Source: Ecdyonurus torrentis (lineage: Eukaryota > Arthropoda > Insecta > Ephemeroptera > Heptageniidae). Taken from it: 64,000 nt of DNA. A program made the translations under genes and the position numbers. Positions 48,995 through 63,885 of the stretch are shown one piece after another (within the stretch, counting starts at the first letter, position 1; each line of letters starts with the position of its first letter). The notes beneath the pieces are model-generated. The model ran no database searches and had not been told where the DNA came from. It saw only the letters and a program-made list of their open reading frames with translations. The stretch spans positions 36,071,027 to 36,135,026 of the forward strand of contig OX439129.1 of the NCBI GenBank assembly GCA_949318235.1. The letters run 5' to 3'.

Positions 48995-51900
48995 TACATA
49001 TAATTAAATACATATTTTGTTTCTTCTATTTTTACAGAAGTATGCCGCCGAACGTGGAGACCAAAATTCTTTATTGGATAATATGAATACTCAGTATTAT
49101 TATTATACAAGAACCAAGGGACTTTTCCGTATTTGTTATCCTAAAGAAAGACCACCTACTGGTAAGTTAAACATATCCGTTCTTATACATGTTATAATAA
49201 TAATAATAAAGCACGAGCTAATTCTGTAATGTCACCAAATTATTTACGTATTATACATATAATAATACTAGACAAGTGTATTTCCGGTTCACAAAAAAAC
49301 AGCGGTACAATTTATTTAACCTTCTGGTCAAGGACATAATATAGCACGCACAAATTTTTTTTTATATGCAAAACAATCAACAATAACAGTTAATAAGTAC
49401 AGATCCGTAATTATTATTAATATTCATGTGTATACAATAGAAATTATTTCATGCTTTTATAAACAGTTATGAAATCAAAGTTATTGTCATCATCGCTCGC
49501 GTCCTTATACACACACACACACACACACATAATATACTTTCTATAATTTAAAACTTTTATTGTAATAAAAAATATAATTGTTTTTTTTTTTTTTTTTTTT
49601 TTTTGTAATTTATATAATTTTTTAATTTCTTACACATAAGTATTTCAAAGCCATTTTCAATTTTATGCACTTTCTATGATTTTTTTTTTTGTGCACGTAT
49701 ATGAGAGAGTATTGATTAATTATACTGTAATATCACACGTAGTAACGTATAAGGTCGTTAATTGAAAGAAAAATCTTAAAGTGCATATTGTATTATATGT
49801 GAATGAAATTTAAGAAGTTACGGTATTATTTTTTTAAAGCTTTTTCTTCTTTTATAATTTTGATATGACCTCATTAAAGTTCTGAAATTTAAACTTTTTA
49901 TTTCCGCTTGATTTAATCGAAATGTAACAAATTTTTATTTGATGAAGAAGTAAGTGCGAGTAAGAAACTTTTTTTTTCTTTCTTTTTCCCCAAATAGCTT
50001 TCTATATATTATATACAAAAACACCGACTCAACTAAAAATAAGATTGCATTTTTGTTTTCTTAATACTTATTAGGTTGATATTCAAATTATTTAAGACAA
50101 GGTTTTGTGTGAAAATATATTTTAAAATAATTTATTCTATAAACATCCAAGAAAGACAATGTCGTATTTCCCAATTTACATATTTTAACTAATTCTTTAA
50201 AGCCTCATTTTTTTTTCTTTAATAAACATCTTATTGCAATATCCTGTATGACTTCCTGAATGTATTAATTATAATTGAATTGAACAGTCAACATACTCAA
50301 AAGTGAAATGACTTGAGAGTATACAATGTATATATATAAATACTTTTAAAAGTTTAAAATAATTAATTTATTAATTTGATGCTTGGGCAAATTTTTTAAT
50401 AAGCTAATTTTCTGGACAAAGATTTTCTATTTAATAATAATTATTTATCTTTTTAGAGAATGAAAGGTTCTCCATATGATGAAATTCTTTAAAGAACACT
50501 TTTTATTTGACGAAATTGGAATTTTAATTTAACCTTCATGGTATAATTTTTAATTTCTCTTTGAAATATGAACAATAATACAATAACAATAAGTTTATTT
50601 TTAATATCTTACTTTAAATATATTCAAGGTGTTATTGATTATTATTGTTATTTGAAAAATTCTCCCTACTTTTGAATAATGTAATAGTTTGTGCTGTGTA
50701 ATTAATTATTAGTTCATTGTTTTTGATGAACCAATTAATTACATTGCGTAAAACAGTTATAATATTTTTCAACACTTTATAATTTAATAATAATAACAAT
50801 TAGTATAAACTAAATATTTTGATGAGTTTGCGGATATACACAATCATTAAAAAAATATATATAAACAATAATTTTGACCTCTTTTATGTAATATAATTAT
50901 GTAAAATAAAAAGATATAGACTTCTAGTGAATTTTCTGGGTGAACATCTCTTCTCTCTCTCTCTCGCTCTGTCTTTTCTCTCATCATATTAAAGTATATT
51001 TCGGAATGCGGCCGGACGATACCAAGTTGTTGAGAAGATATAGAAATACTTGGAGATGGTATAGAAAAATATCTATAAAGAAGAAAACGACGAGGAAGAA
51101 TATTTTCTTATAATTCACCGTTAAGTCATCGCCATAAGCTATAAAGGCGAGGCTTAAATAATTTTTAACTTTGCAGCTCATGTTATATACCGCGGTGCGG
51201 CGCCATAACCAGTTTCATAATTGCTATACGCGCATGTCAGAGGAGCTTTATACGACGTATGAGCACCGCTTGCTTTTGCTGGTGCTTGCATGAGGGTACC
51301 GCTGTAAATGACCCCGGCTAACACACCTCAGCGCGTGCTTGTGCACCATACGCTAAAGTTTCGCGCCTTCTGCACTTCTTTTGCGATAACAGTAAATAAA
51401 AAAATATATATATATTAATAATCTACAGGAAAAAAAAGTAATTATTTCATACGATTAACATAATAATATTTGAAAGTATAGAACGGATGTATGAGTGTAC
51501 TTTTTGTAGTTACTCCACAAATTATTCATTATATTTGTAAATGATTAAGCTTTTTAAGAAAGATGTGTGGGTAGATAAAAAGAAGCTCTATGCAGATACT
51601 AAAGATGTAATATTCATGAATTTTACATGAGTGTGATTTTTATCTATATATATTTTTGATGTTAACTGAAAACTATTAAATAATTTTGAATTTTTAAGGT
51701 TAAAAATTTGTAAATTAAAAAAATAAAAATAATAAACGTTGACCTTCGTTAGGAAACCTGTTTCCGCAGCATCTTCGGTTTAATTTTTTCATATCTTGGT
51801 CAATATTGCGGATGTTACGTTATTAAATTTTTTTTTTCTCCATTAAAGCTAACGATGAATATTTCTTCTTTTAGTAGGCTGAGAGGCAAAAACGCACGTT

Positions 51901-53794
51901 TTAAAAATACGCATACATGTGTAGATTTTTGGTGTCAAAGACCAAATTAAAAAAAAATCATTTCAATTAAAATTGTAATAAAAAATGTCTACGTGATAGG
52001 AATTTTAAAACTATCTATTAGAATTAATTCTGGTACAAAGTAATGAATTTACCGTATAAACTATAATGCTGTTCGTAAACCCTGTTCTTTACCCCTAAAA
52101 TGACGATCAGCTATAATATGGTTAATCAAATGGAATGCGCATTTTTTGGTGCAAGAGAACAGGGTTTACGAACAGCATTATTGTAACGTGGGGGTACGTA
52201 TGCACCTAATATTGAAATTACATAATAAAGAAATTAGTATTAAAAAATAAATATTTAAAATTTAACAATAACATGCAAACCTTTATTTGAATGATAACTT
52301 TCATCGTAGATGCTTTTGTTATTATTTTATTTGAAGAGTACATAGCTCGTGAGAGCTGCATCTCAGTGTCTCAACTTTTGTTGTCCTCATTAGCCTTACG
52401 GAGCAAAACAAAGTTGTTAACTTTCTGGGAATAAAACTCTTGAGAGAAATGATGAGTAAAGGGGGAAAAATATCTTCTTTTTACGACAAAAGCTATTCTC
52501 TCTCTCTCTCTCTTTCTCTCTCTCTTAGCCTGAACGGCCTCTTAGTTAGTGAGAGACAAAGCGGAAGCTGCGTAGCGTAACGTGAACGTGTCAGTAGGAC
52601 AAACTTCACAAACCATCAGAGAAAAGATGAGAGAGCTATCTCTAGTCAAGCATTTTTTTTTCTCCTTCCTTCCCATAACCTTCAATCACGTTTTCGATAT
52701 CGTTAATAAACAAGTACAGTACTCGCACAAATACTTAAAACCGCAAATAAATACATGAGATATTTTAATATTCGTGTCATATGTGATAGGGGATAGGTCA
52801 ATTAAAAAATTTATAAGTTTACAACCGCAATAAGAATATAGAAATGTCCATTATAGAAATATTGTCAATTATTTTTTACCATATAATGTTGTTTTAGATA
52901 GAGAAAATATTTAAATTTCTTTTATCAAAGATTGAAGTAGATTTTTCATTCTACGTGGATTATAGTTTTGTTCTCTCACAAACAGAGAATATATTATAAG
53001 CACCTGTCAGTCGTGATCAAGGAGTGTTTCCAGCTATTGTCATAAATATTCGACAATAATCAAGTGACGTAAGCATTGTTTAAACTAGAGACCAAAACTG
53101 GCTTTCTTTTTTTTTTTTTGTAAGAAACAATAGATTATAGTCCAGAATTTTATAATAATCCTACACTCTTATTATTTATTATAGACAGAACTTCATTTTT
53201 TTTCTTCTATTTTCGATTAATTAATTTTTGTTTTTCATAAAAATATTTTCTTCTTCTAAGAATTACACCATTAGAGTTCGTATTATGCTATGCAATGTGG
53301 TATAAATTAACTATACTGAAAAGGTAAAATAAATGATAATAAATGTTCGGATAAAATCACAGCGTGAACATGGAAAATTTCTCACTATTTCTTATCAATT
53401 AAACAACAATTCTAACTGGAAGTCTGAAAAAAAAAAAAAAAAAAAGTTAAAATATTACGCGATGAATCGTGAATGAAAACTACATTGCAATAACTTGAAG
53501 CCATTGTGCGTGTAATACGATTGTTAATACATAATTTTTTGATCCAGTTAATTTAATTTTTATAGATCATTTGATAACTGTCAATTTATTGACTTCATTG
53601 TTTTGTTTCGTAATTATATATTTTTTTATCTTGATTTTATTCATGAAAAGTAATTGTTGAAAGGTGTCCAATTTATTATTATTATTATTTTAGTAAAAGG
53701 TTTCCTCATTTCTCTACATTTAATTTGGCGAAAGAATTATACACCTATTTTGTTCTTTGTTATAAATTTCTATTTTTGGCAATCATAAACATTA

Positions 53795-53827
<33 letters not shown>

Positions 53828-56800
53828 AACATCGTGCGTTCAACTTCCCACCATATATAATCTTTTTCAATTTAAAAAAGCATTGAAAAAGAAATATTAT
53901 ATATACTATAAATATCATCAATTCTATTATAAAGTATTTTGCTTCACCTTCATTGCATGAAATGAAAAAAAAAAATGTACAGTTGTATAGTGAAAATGAA
54001 CGATAGGAAGAAAAAAAAATTTAGCTATAATTTGATGAGTAATTTTTCTTGATTTTATACCGCACATACTGTGAACATTTTTTTTACTGTACTGTAAAAG
54101 TCAGTCTGTTTTCTCAACTGTTGATTATATTTGTGCAGACATAAAGAGATAGAACTTAAAACTTTATGCTCTAGTGATGCAATGTATAGTATATAGACTT
54201 GACTACGTGTTGTAAAATGCAATTGTGAGAACTAATTTACAATCTAAATTTCATTATTGGACAAAGAATATATGAATTAAATCTTCATCTCAATGACTCT
54301 GCTGCTTTCAAGCAAACTGAATCTCTTGTAAAACAAATTCTTACGTGTGGGAATATTTTAATATATATATCTATATACTTTTAAATGTAACGTAAATTAA
54401 TTAATCATACAATTAATATTGCTCTAGATTTAATAATAATAATAAAAAAAGATGATTATTATATTTCTTGGGTGAATGAAAAAGTGTTGGAAGTATTATG
54501 TCAGGCATTAATGTTTCTGTTGAAATGTATAACAAAAAATATTAATATAAAAAAAAAATGGATTGAGGTTCTATATTTACTGCAATATCCTGTAATTTAA
54601 AAATATCATTTTTCTGGTGTGCGAATATAAAATCGCTGGACTAAACAAATAAGATGGATATATATATAAAAGAAAGAAAAGAATGATGTTCTTGAAGTTT
54701 ATCACGTTTTTCAAATGGCACAATTATGAATACTCAAGAATTTATTTTTATTTTGCGTTTCTGAATAAATCACGATCAACAAAAATAATGATATAATACA
54801 TCTTCATCGTCTTTGAAGCCTCTTGTCGGCGAAATATATATAATATATTATATGTCAAAATGTACAAATTTCAGTCTTGCCTAATTTTATAGTTTTGTAG
54901 ACTCAGGAATGTTTTTCAAGATACAACAAAAAATAATAATTTTTCTTGTAAGGAAGAAAAAAATATATACGATAAAGGTCAAACTTTTGTAAATTGAAAA
55001 TTTTTTAAAGATCTTACTACTTTTCACCTGCTGCGTGAGAAATGCATCAGAGTATAATAAAATCCTATGTGAATCGACCCTCTTTGCCATGTAATACTTT
55101 GCATATTTGGCTCCTGAGTATTATGTCTAGCTTTACCTGAGAAGACCTTTGACACAGGTAGTGGTTTTGGATCTGATATTAAGAAAATACGGTATGAAGA
55201 AGGGGTCGTGCTAAAAATACTAGAGACACCAGCAGTTCAAGAAGTTCAATGTAGACGCAATGAAAATACTATAGTAACTTTTCTAATTCTCTCTTACCAA
55301 CTGTCTAAATCTTTAAAACTAATCATTCTCAAAATAATTCACTTATTCGTAAATCGATATACAGCTAATCTAAATATTTGTAATGAACAGGAATGTAACA
55401 TTCATTATTAAGGTTAGGGAGTAAAAAACATTGTTGTTTTGAATATCTAGTACGTGTTACTTTATTAAACAAAAATTACATTATTATAATACAAGTAAGG
55501 CACTCATTGTAATATTTAGAGTAGTCACTTAAAATAACAATTATCTTTTATATCAACCAATATTGCACTCAATTTTAAATTAATTCGATGTATTCTTAAA
55601 TGACAAGTCATTAAAGTTTTCTTGTGGGAGGAGAGGATTTTATTGATAGCTTTGTTTTTGTTATGCAAGAACTGAATTTAATCTTAATATGCAATTATTT
55701 TAAATGAACCATTTTATCGGTGTAAAGAAGCTATTACAGCTCTAATATTATGAAGAATTGGTATAGATAGATATACAGTAGAGTAGGCTATGCACAGTAT
55801 AGTATGTACGTATCTCTTATACTAAATATTACTAAACCTGTGACTATCAGATATGTAATTAAAGAATAAAAAACTATTCATTCCAACAAAAGGCCTAAAA
55901 TTTCAAAGAATCTGAATTGAAAAGTCTGCAAGATGATGCGCAACCATTTTAAATATTTTCGTTTGACGCAGAGTTTAAGTTTAAATGTATCACGGTACAT
56001 TTTTTTAAATTTTAATTTAGATTCTTCAGCCTTTTGATTTGCTAATTGCAGTAACTGAAGTTCAGGAGTGTCCTAAACAGTTTCCTAAACAACTACTCTA
56101 ACATTTACATTGTGCATTCATATATCTCACGTCTTCACCTGTATACATACTCATGGCAGTAAAATATTATTATTTATTATTGTGGTTTTACTAATGCGCA
56201 TTTTAATTATAAAATAATTACTTATATAATTACGTTTTAAGCGGAAATAAACCATGTTTGTTTGTTTTTACATATATAATTTTTTATCTAACTATTTTTT
56301 TTTCTATCTTAAAAGCGGAATGTCTAATCATATTTTCAAAAGCATGGTGAGCAATGGTAATAATTATATATTTAAGTTTTTGAATTTCATCTGTTAAAGA
56401 AACTTGTTATTATTATAATACTTTTATTATTCTGTGGCATTTATATTTCAAATTATATTTTGACTGCTAAAAGTTATTTTGCTCCCAGGCAAAAAATGCT
56501 AACTAATTTTAATTTCCCTTACGAAAATCTCTCATCATAGTACGAATAAACGTGCATGTATGAATTTTTTTTTAAAATAATAATAATAGTAATCGGGAAC
56601 ACTTTCAGTTCCTTAGAAGAATAAAATAACTTATGAGAATTTTAAAAATATATATTTTACTCGATTTTTAATATCACATTATTTTGTTACGGATACCATG
56701 GAGTTGATTTTATTTTTACAAACAGATGGTGCCAAGGCAAATAATGGCTTATTTTAACATGCTATGTATATAATAATGTACACACGGTTGTGGTAATATA

Positions 56801-59800
56801 GTTTACCATTCAAAAACTCGCGCTTGATTTACAGTGCTATTCTTATGAGACAAAAAAAAATGCGTTGAATTTAAATCGTAAAACACGTTATCACAATCTT
56901 GTGAACGCATTTGTTGATAAATCGACATAGATGAATCAAAAACAGTAATAATAATAATAAATAAATAAAACTATCGTTTGAGAAAGAGAATTATAAAAAC
57001 ACCATTATGAAGGATTTTAAAGCTAAAAATATTTATTTCTATAACATATTACGCAATTCTTGTATAGAGTGTTATACCTTACATTTTAAGATTACCATGG
57101 TTATTGTGTATATTCCATCGTTATATTCTGGTAGGTTACAAGTAAAGGGAAAACACAATACATACATACGTAACACACCCACTCATATTCTTTCATCGTC
57201 TCTATACACTATTAATAATACACATAAAAATAAAAACTAGTTTCTTGGCCTTCAAAGTTTAATGCGTACAGATTGTTTCTAAACTATATACGCAATTCAA
57301 AAAATATATAATTAAAAAACGTACTTTTATATCATTGCACGCATCTGTCCTGTATTTACTAGCGTGTATAAATTGTATTTTGTAATATCATTATGTTGCT
57401 GCATAAACTCTGCTCTTATACAGTGAAAGTTTTTCGTCTTCTTTTTTTTTTTTTTTTTTTTTTTCTCCCACACAAACTCTTCTGCTTAAAATTTGTTAGA
57501 AACAAAAAAATCATGATAAAATTTTTAGAGAAGTTTTTGGGTATTGTGTTCGTGATAGTGGAACGAAAACAGATGGTCACTAAAAGATGAAACATTCACT
57601 TTTATATGCATAATAATCTGTAAATTAATTAAATGATATGCATTTTTCAGCTAATTTGATATATAGCTTTGAATTTGAATTTTTAAGTCTTTTTAGCTCA
57701 ATAAATTTAGATACATTTTTTTCTCTTTAATTAAATCTATATTAAGTTTGTGATGAAATATAAGCTCATCATGGAGAATTGCATTGACATTACAAGTCCG
57801 GTTCAAAATGTTTACGTAATTTTTATAACGGAGTCAGTTGGCAAATATATAATGTATTTCTAATGACACGTATTTTATTGAATACAAGTTACAGTTTTAT
57901 ATAAGTAATAAATTTGTAAATCAACTATATAATATGATTTAAATAATATGATTCTTTTGCTCGTTTGCACTTGAATGTGTGCATGTAAATCATAATATTA
58001 TTGAAATCATATAAAATCTTATTGGGAAACTAAAATATTTTTCTCTGGTATAACTGAACAAAATTTTCTAATACATTTTTCGTTGTTTTCAATTGTTAAT
58101 ATTTATTACTTAAATTAATTTCGATGAAATTTATCTTGTGTAGCTGTACTGTATGTATATGCAGTGTATATTGTAAATGTATCTGCAAATATAATTTACT
58201 TTAAATTGCAGCTCAAATAAATTTTTTTTTCGTCTCACTGTTATGAACTTATGACTCATCATAATAACTCTTTCATAAAAATATTTTGTATGCAATATGA
58301 TTTACAACTTACGGGCACATCGCCAGTATTTTTTTTTTTTTTTTTTCACTTATGAATTTTTTGAAGTTTTTACTTTATACGTGTAATGAAAATTAATTTA
58401 CAAATAATAACGCTTTCGATTATTACAAGTCAAAAATACAATTTGTACATACTAACAAGTATAGTATATAAACATGATATAAGTTTGAATTAATTCATAA
58501 GCAACCAAACATACATGTATTGTTTTGAAAAGAATGTTCATTCGTCAAACTGATATTCTTATTCTGAATGATGAAAGAGTTATGCAGACACTGTTATATA
58601 AAAATCTAACCCCTTCATAATATTGTTATATGATAATACTAATATGGAGCATTACGTTAATTTAGGTCTCATATCAATAATGCATTGTAATATCTAGAGA
58701 GCGCAAAAATAGTTTTTCGACTATTGCCATTATGTCGACTATTGCTAGTATTATTTCATATCTCCACCGATCTCAACAAATGGTGCATTTTAAACCAATA
58801 AAAAAATCGACTATTTTCGACTATTTCGAGCTCAGCGACTATTTCACGAGAAATCGACTATTTGTCGACTATTTCGCACTTTTTTTAAGTTTTTAAGGAG
58901 ATTTCTACTAGAAATCGGCGATATATATCGATATATCCGATAGTATCGATATTATCGATACTTTTTTGAGGCGATATGTATCGATATATCGATACATAAA
59001 TCCGACAATTGGTATTCTATACTTTTTGAAAAAAATTCATAGTAATTTATTTAGAATTTCAAATAGCAAGCCAGTTTTCGCGCGCTCTCTTGTACCAACG
59101 AATCAGCGCGTGCAGCTGAGAGGGCACTGTGTATAAAAGCGCACTGCCACTTACTTCCCCAGCTCAGTCAGCTAGTAGATGTTGCGTATGAATCATCTCT
59201 AGCTGTACAGAGCTCTCTGCTGTGCCTTGCCCGATGAGTCCAGGGTCGGACTGGGGTGAAAAGGCCTCGGCGGGGATCCTCCAAGAGGGGCCTCATTTTT
59301 TGCAACCACGCCCCTTTTTTACCAGTTTGAGGGCCTCAAAACTGGGGGGGCCTCGGCGGGGATGCCGCGTAGCCCTTATGGCCAGTCCGACCCTGGATGA
59401 GTCCTAGGTAAATTTGATACTATTTTGTAATAGTGCTCATGTCTCATACCAGAGTCCCCTCCTGGAGGGGACTCTGCTCATACCCTTTTAAAAAAAATTT
59501 CATGGTTTTTATCGCGTTAACAAAATACATACAAGATAGGGACACGCTCGGCCTATTTGAGTATTTAGATACTAAAATTACTGTTTAAACATTAAATTAA
59601 ATTATTTTTTACTCACAAAATCTTTTTTTTTTATCATTCTTTATATAAATTTATGTATAAAAAAATCGACTTTTTTCGACTTTTTCGTATAAAATCGACT
59701 ATTTGTCGACTATTTGCACCAACAATCATCGACTATATAGTCGACTATTTTGTCAAAATGATCGACTATTTTTGCGCTCTCTAGTAATATCCATAAGCAA

Positions 59801-62800
59801 TATTGTATAGAATAAGATTATAATATATCACAGTGTCTATACGTTATAAGTATAATAGTTTCATTCTTTCTAATTTATAAAAAACGTTGCTTGAAAAATA
59901 TATAAAGCTAAAATTGTGTCAAAAAAATAAATATTTCAGGGCAAATGTTGCAAAAAAAATGTGTATGGAAAAAAAAAAGGCATTATTTATTGCGCTGATA
60001 AGCAAGGGATTCACGCTTTATTACAGAGCAAACGAGTTACTTCCTTTCGTAAATCTTCCCTGTCTACTGCTTTGCATACTTCTACTATCTCCTATAGTAA
60101 ATATTTTAGTAATAATAATAATTATTATTATCGTAATTCATTTTAAATTATCGTAAAAATTAATTAATTTATCATAATATATGAATAATTTGCATTATTT
60201 TATACGCAATGGAATTTAAATTAAAAATTGAGTTAGATTGATCAACCTGGTTTCATTCTGTCATAAGCTATTGAAATATTTTAGTTTTATTATTATACAT
60301 TTTTATTGTGTTATTCTTTATACTATAGACGTAACAATACTTTGAAATTTGCTAACTTTGTATACACTATAGGTTCCAATATATAAACTATATGTAATTC
60401 CTACCGTTATATATATGGTGTAAGTATTTTCACTTTCTTATTTGTAATATAAACATTTTATTAAATGAGATCAAGAAAAAGTTGATTGCACCCTAAACGT
60501 CTTCTATGTATGTATATATGTATTTACGCACAGATGACAATTTCAGAGTAAATTACTAATGAAAAAGATATCTGTCATGCTGGTGTTTGAGTGAAAGTCT
60601 ATATAATTTTATGACCAGAAAGGAAGTATCAGCCACGTCTACTTTTGCTATACATGCATGGCTGGATCTTAAAATTCTTGTCTGTCATCTTGGCTAACTT
60701 TGAAGAAAATTATACTACTTCGAGTACTTTGTATACAGAGGGTTTCAAAATAAACTCACAATATTTAATCCTGCGTGGAGAAATCAATTAAAAGGGATTT
60801 TTATGTACTACAGCGTATAATATTTCATGAAAATTTATTTAAAGTTAAAGCATGAAAAATAAAATTCTTTAATACCATCGATTTTATTGCGTTCTAAGTT
60901 ATAATAACCTTAAATAATAATACTAAAAAAATGTGCTGTCAACTTTTTTTTTCCTTTTTAACTTTTTGGTGACAAGACATTTTTCTCCACGGAAGCATAT
61001 TTTCTGAACCATGATAAAATAAATTTAAAAATAATATAAATCTTCCACTTCACATTTTACCAAAATGTTCTTTAATACTCACATCACCATCAATATAAAA
61101 AATATATAATGTATTTGAAAGCTATAACATTCCAACTTTTTAAAATGTATTTTCAAGTTGATCTACTTGCTACACACTTTTTTTTTCTTGGCCAAGGACG
61201 CACGAATTTAAAATTATATACTTATTATTATTTTATTCATACATGTAGAAAGTTTTTAATTTTTAATTCATTTCATGTATCACTTCTTAAAATGTAACAT
61301 ACTTCGCTTTTTTTTTTTTTTTTTTTTTTTTTAAGTATTATATTTCTTTTAAATAGATATATAGGCGTTATTTTAGAAAAATGTATATCTAATTCTTGTT
61401 AAAAGATATATATATTCTTAATTTGTTATTATAGAAAAAGTGAATTAAATGGGTTATAAAAGCATTGTCATGAAGTGCTATTTTTTTTTTTTTTTTAATG
61501 TGAAGACACGTTTTATTTGTTACACTTTGTATATATGAAAAACTGTTTCAAGTGTGTGATTCTTTCCCATTGTCAGCACATCATGAATAATTAGGCTACA
61601 CGTCAATTCAAACTTTTTTTTATATAATTTGTCACTTTCAGATTTTTTTTTCTCTACGCCGATTTAAAAAAATAAGTAACAATAACATACTTTTTATCAG
61701 ATGATTTTGGGTTGTTTTTTTTCCTAATAAAGTGGGTTGTTTACTTCAGTAGCCACTATAGAATAAAAAACAATTAAAAAAAGTGCATTTTAATAATAAA
61801 GTATAAGACACATCCAAATACTTCTTCTATTTCGTTTGTGTTTTTATTACAATTAAATGTCCAATTAAAGTTTTTGTACATTTTACACAAAAATATCGTG
61901 TGCTTAATTTAGATCATACAATAAATCAGTTTTATAATTTGTTTAACAATATATTGATGCTCTTAATATTTCTTTTATTTCTTATCAAGGACAATATATT
62001 GATGATTTTAAACTTTTAAGAAGGATTTCTATATAGCTTTGGATGATTGCACAAAAACTATAATCGAGAGTTTTATTATTAGTATTGTTATTAATATATT
62101 TTTTATTTATTTGAATGTGGTTTAAAATATACTTTCATTATATTGTTGTTGTGAATGTAATAAAAGAAGAGAGATTATAACCACAAAAAGAGATAGATGT
62201 AATATAAAACTAGAATTGCAATAATTATTTTTTTCGCTTTTTTTTTATTATTATTATTTTACTGTGATGTGTATGTGTGTATTTATAATATTCATAGAAT
62301 AAATTAACTATTTTAATTTGAGAGGTTATTATTTTTAGTGCTTTCAACAAGTATTTGACTTGAACTTGGCATAATATTTTTGATATATCAACTGTTGAAG
62401 TTACCTTAATATTTTATATAGATTTTATTGAAAGTGTTTTTTTAAGGACTAAGTCTAGGTCCAAAATTTAGGACTAAGTCTATCCATCACCTTGAAATAT
62501 TTAAATTCTATAAATATTGACCTCAAAATAAAAATATAAGCAATAAAGGTCATTTCTACATACAACAATTACGAATTCTCATGTCTTTTATATATATTAA
62601 GGGTCATGCACATAATAAATTAAATTATAAAAGTGTAAAACCTGTTCACGAATTTGTCGATATAATATACATGTATCACTTTTTTTTTTTTTTTTTTTTG
62701 TTAAATCGTGTTAAAGATGGTATTATTTGATTTTGTTCACTGCATACTATAAGAAAAACATAGTTTTCGTACCCTATAAATTGCCATTCATTTGCTTATT

Positions 62801-63852
62801 ATTTCCATTAACAATGGTTATTATTATTTATAAGTCACATAACATCCGTATTGCAGTAAAAAATATGTAGAATTATGGCACTAGCTTTATATATTATAAT
62901 GTGACGTGCCATCTACGGCATTACAATATGAACGACCGCATTCTTATTTGCAACGTCACAAAACAATTACATCATTTTTATACACTCATTTTATAAAAAT
63001 CTTAACACATTTTTACGCACTGACAAATCTAGCTCTACAGAAATATATGATATTTTTGTTTAATTTTTAATTATTTTGATTTATGATATCACTTTCATAA
63101 TTGAGATAACATTTAGTAATTATTGGTGAAATATTTAGATAATGTTATATAAACTGTAATAAAAAATGAAATAAATCAACTTTATTTAGCCAAATCAACA
63201 TTTTTTTTTTATTAAACAGGAAGAAAGAGAGAGATAGAGAGATTTCCTTTTAAACTTGCTATAAAAAAGTAGAACCAATAAAAAATAATAATAATGGTGG
63301 AACTGACATTAAGTTTGCATTATGCTCTCGTTTTTTTATGATTATTTTCTTGCCTCAATTTCCTATTTGAAATAATAATATTGCGTGGTCCCATACTTGA
63401 GTAATACATTTTTTTTAAAGTAAATTTGCTACCATAAATGCTGAAATATAAAGTACCACAAAATCATATACTTTCATTGATTAGTAAACCTTTGCACTCT
63501 ATAAACATTAAATTTTTATTTTTTCAAACTATACGTAGGTTCGTCTATTATTTATTTTTTCGTTATTATTATTATCTCTTTTTTTTTTTTTTCTTTCTTT
63601 CTTTTTTTTTGTGGTAAGATTACTACTTTCATCCTGCTGTAAGCTTTAAAAGTGATCGTGGTTATTTTATTTTAATTCATGCTCGGATAGAATTGTGATT
63701 CACAGATATTTCGTATCGTCACTGTGTTTAAAACTATTGAGTATTAAATTCACGCATCGAATAATCTACACTGAATTTTAAACAACTAAAAGAAGTATGA
63801 TTTTACTTCTTAAATATAAAAAAAAAAATAAGTTCTTTCAAGAAACTCGAGA

Positions 63853-63885
<33 letters not shown>

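Larger units (their letters stand above)
58695..59783. mobile_element. 1,089-bp non-autonomous hAT-like transposon
   Basis: The ends TAGAGAGCGCAAAAATAGT and GACTATTTTTGCGCTCTCTA are inverted. GTAATATC occurs directly on both sides (58687-58694 and 59784-59791), a perfect 8-bp target duplication. Sub-terminal regions carry many TCGACTATTT copies in both orientations (58713-58880 and 59662-59770), as expected for transposase-binding arrays. A run of ATCGATAT-type words lies at about 58915-59002. The element has no transposase frame. It contains a decayed promoter-ribozyme module and a nested 155-bp hAT MITE. Confidence 0.9.

Noticed and set aside
59222..59407. 61-residue open frame near 59.2 kb
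   Set aside because: It spans the nested hAT MITE and its target duplications, so it is non-coding.
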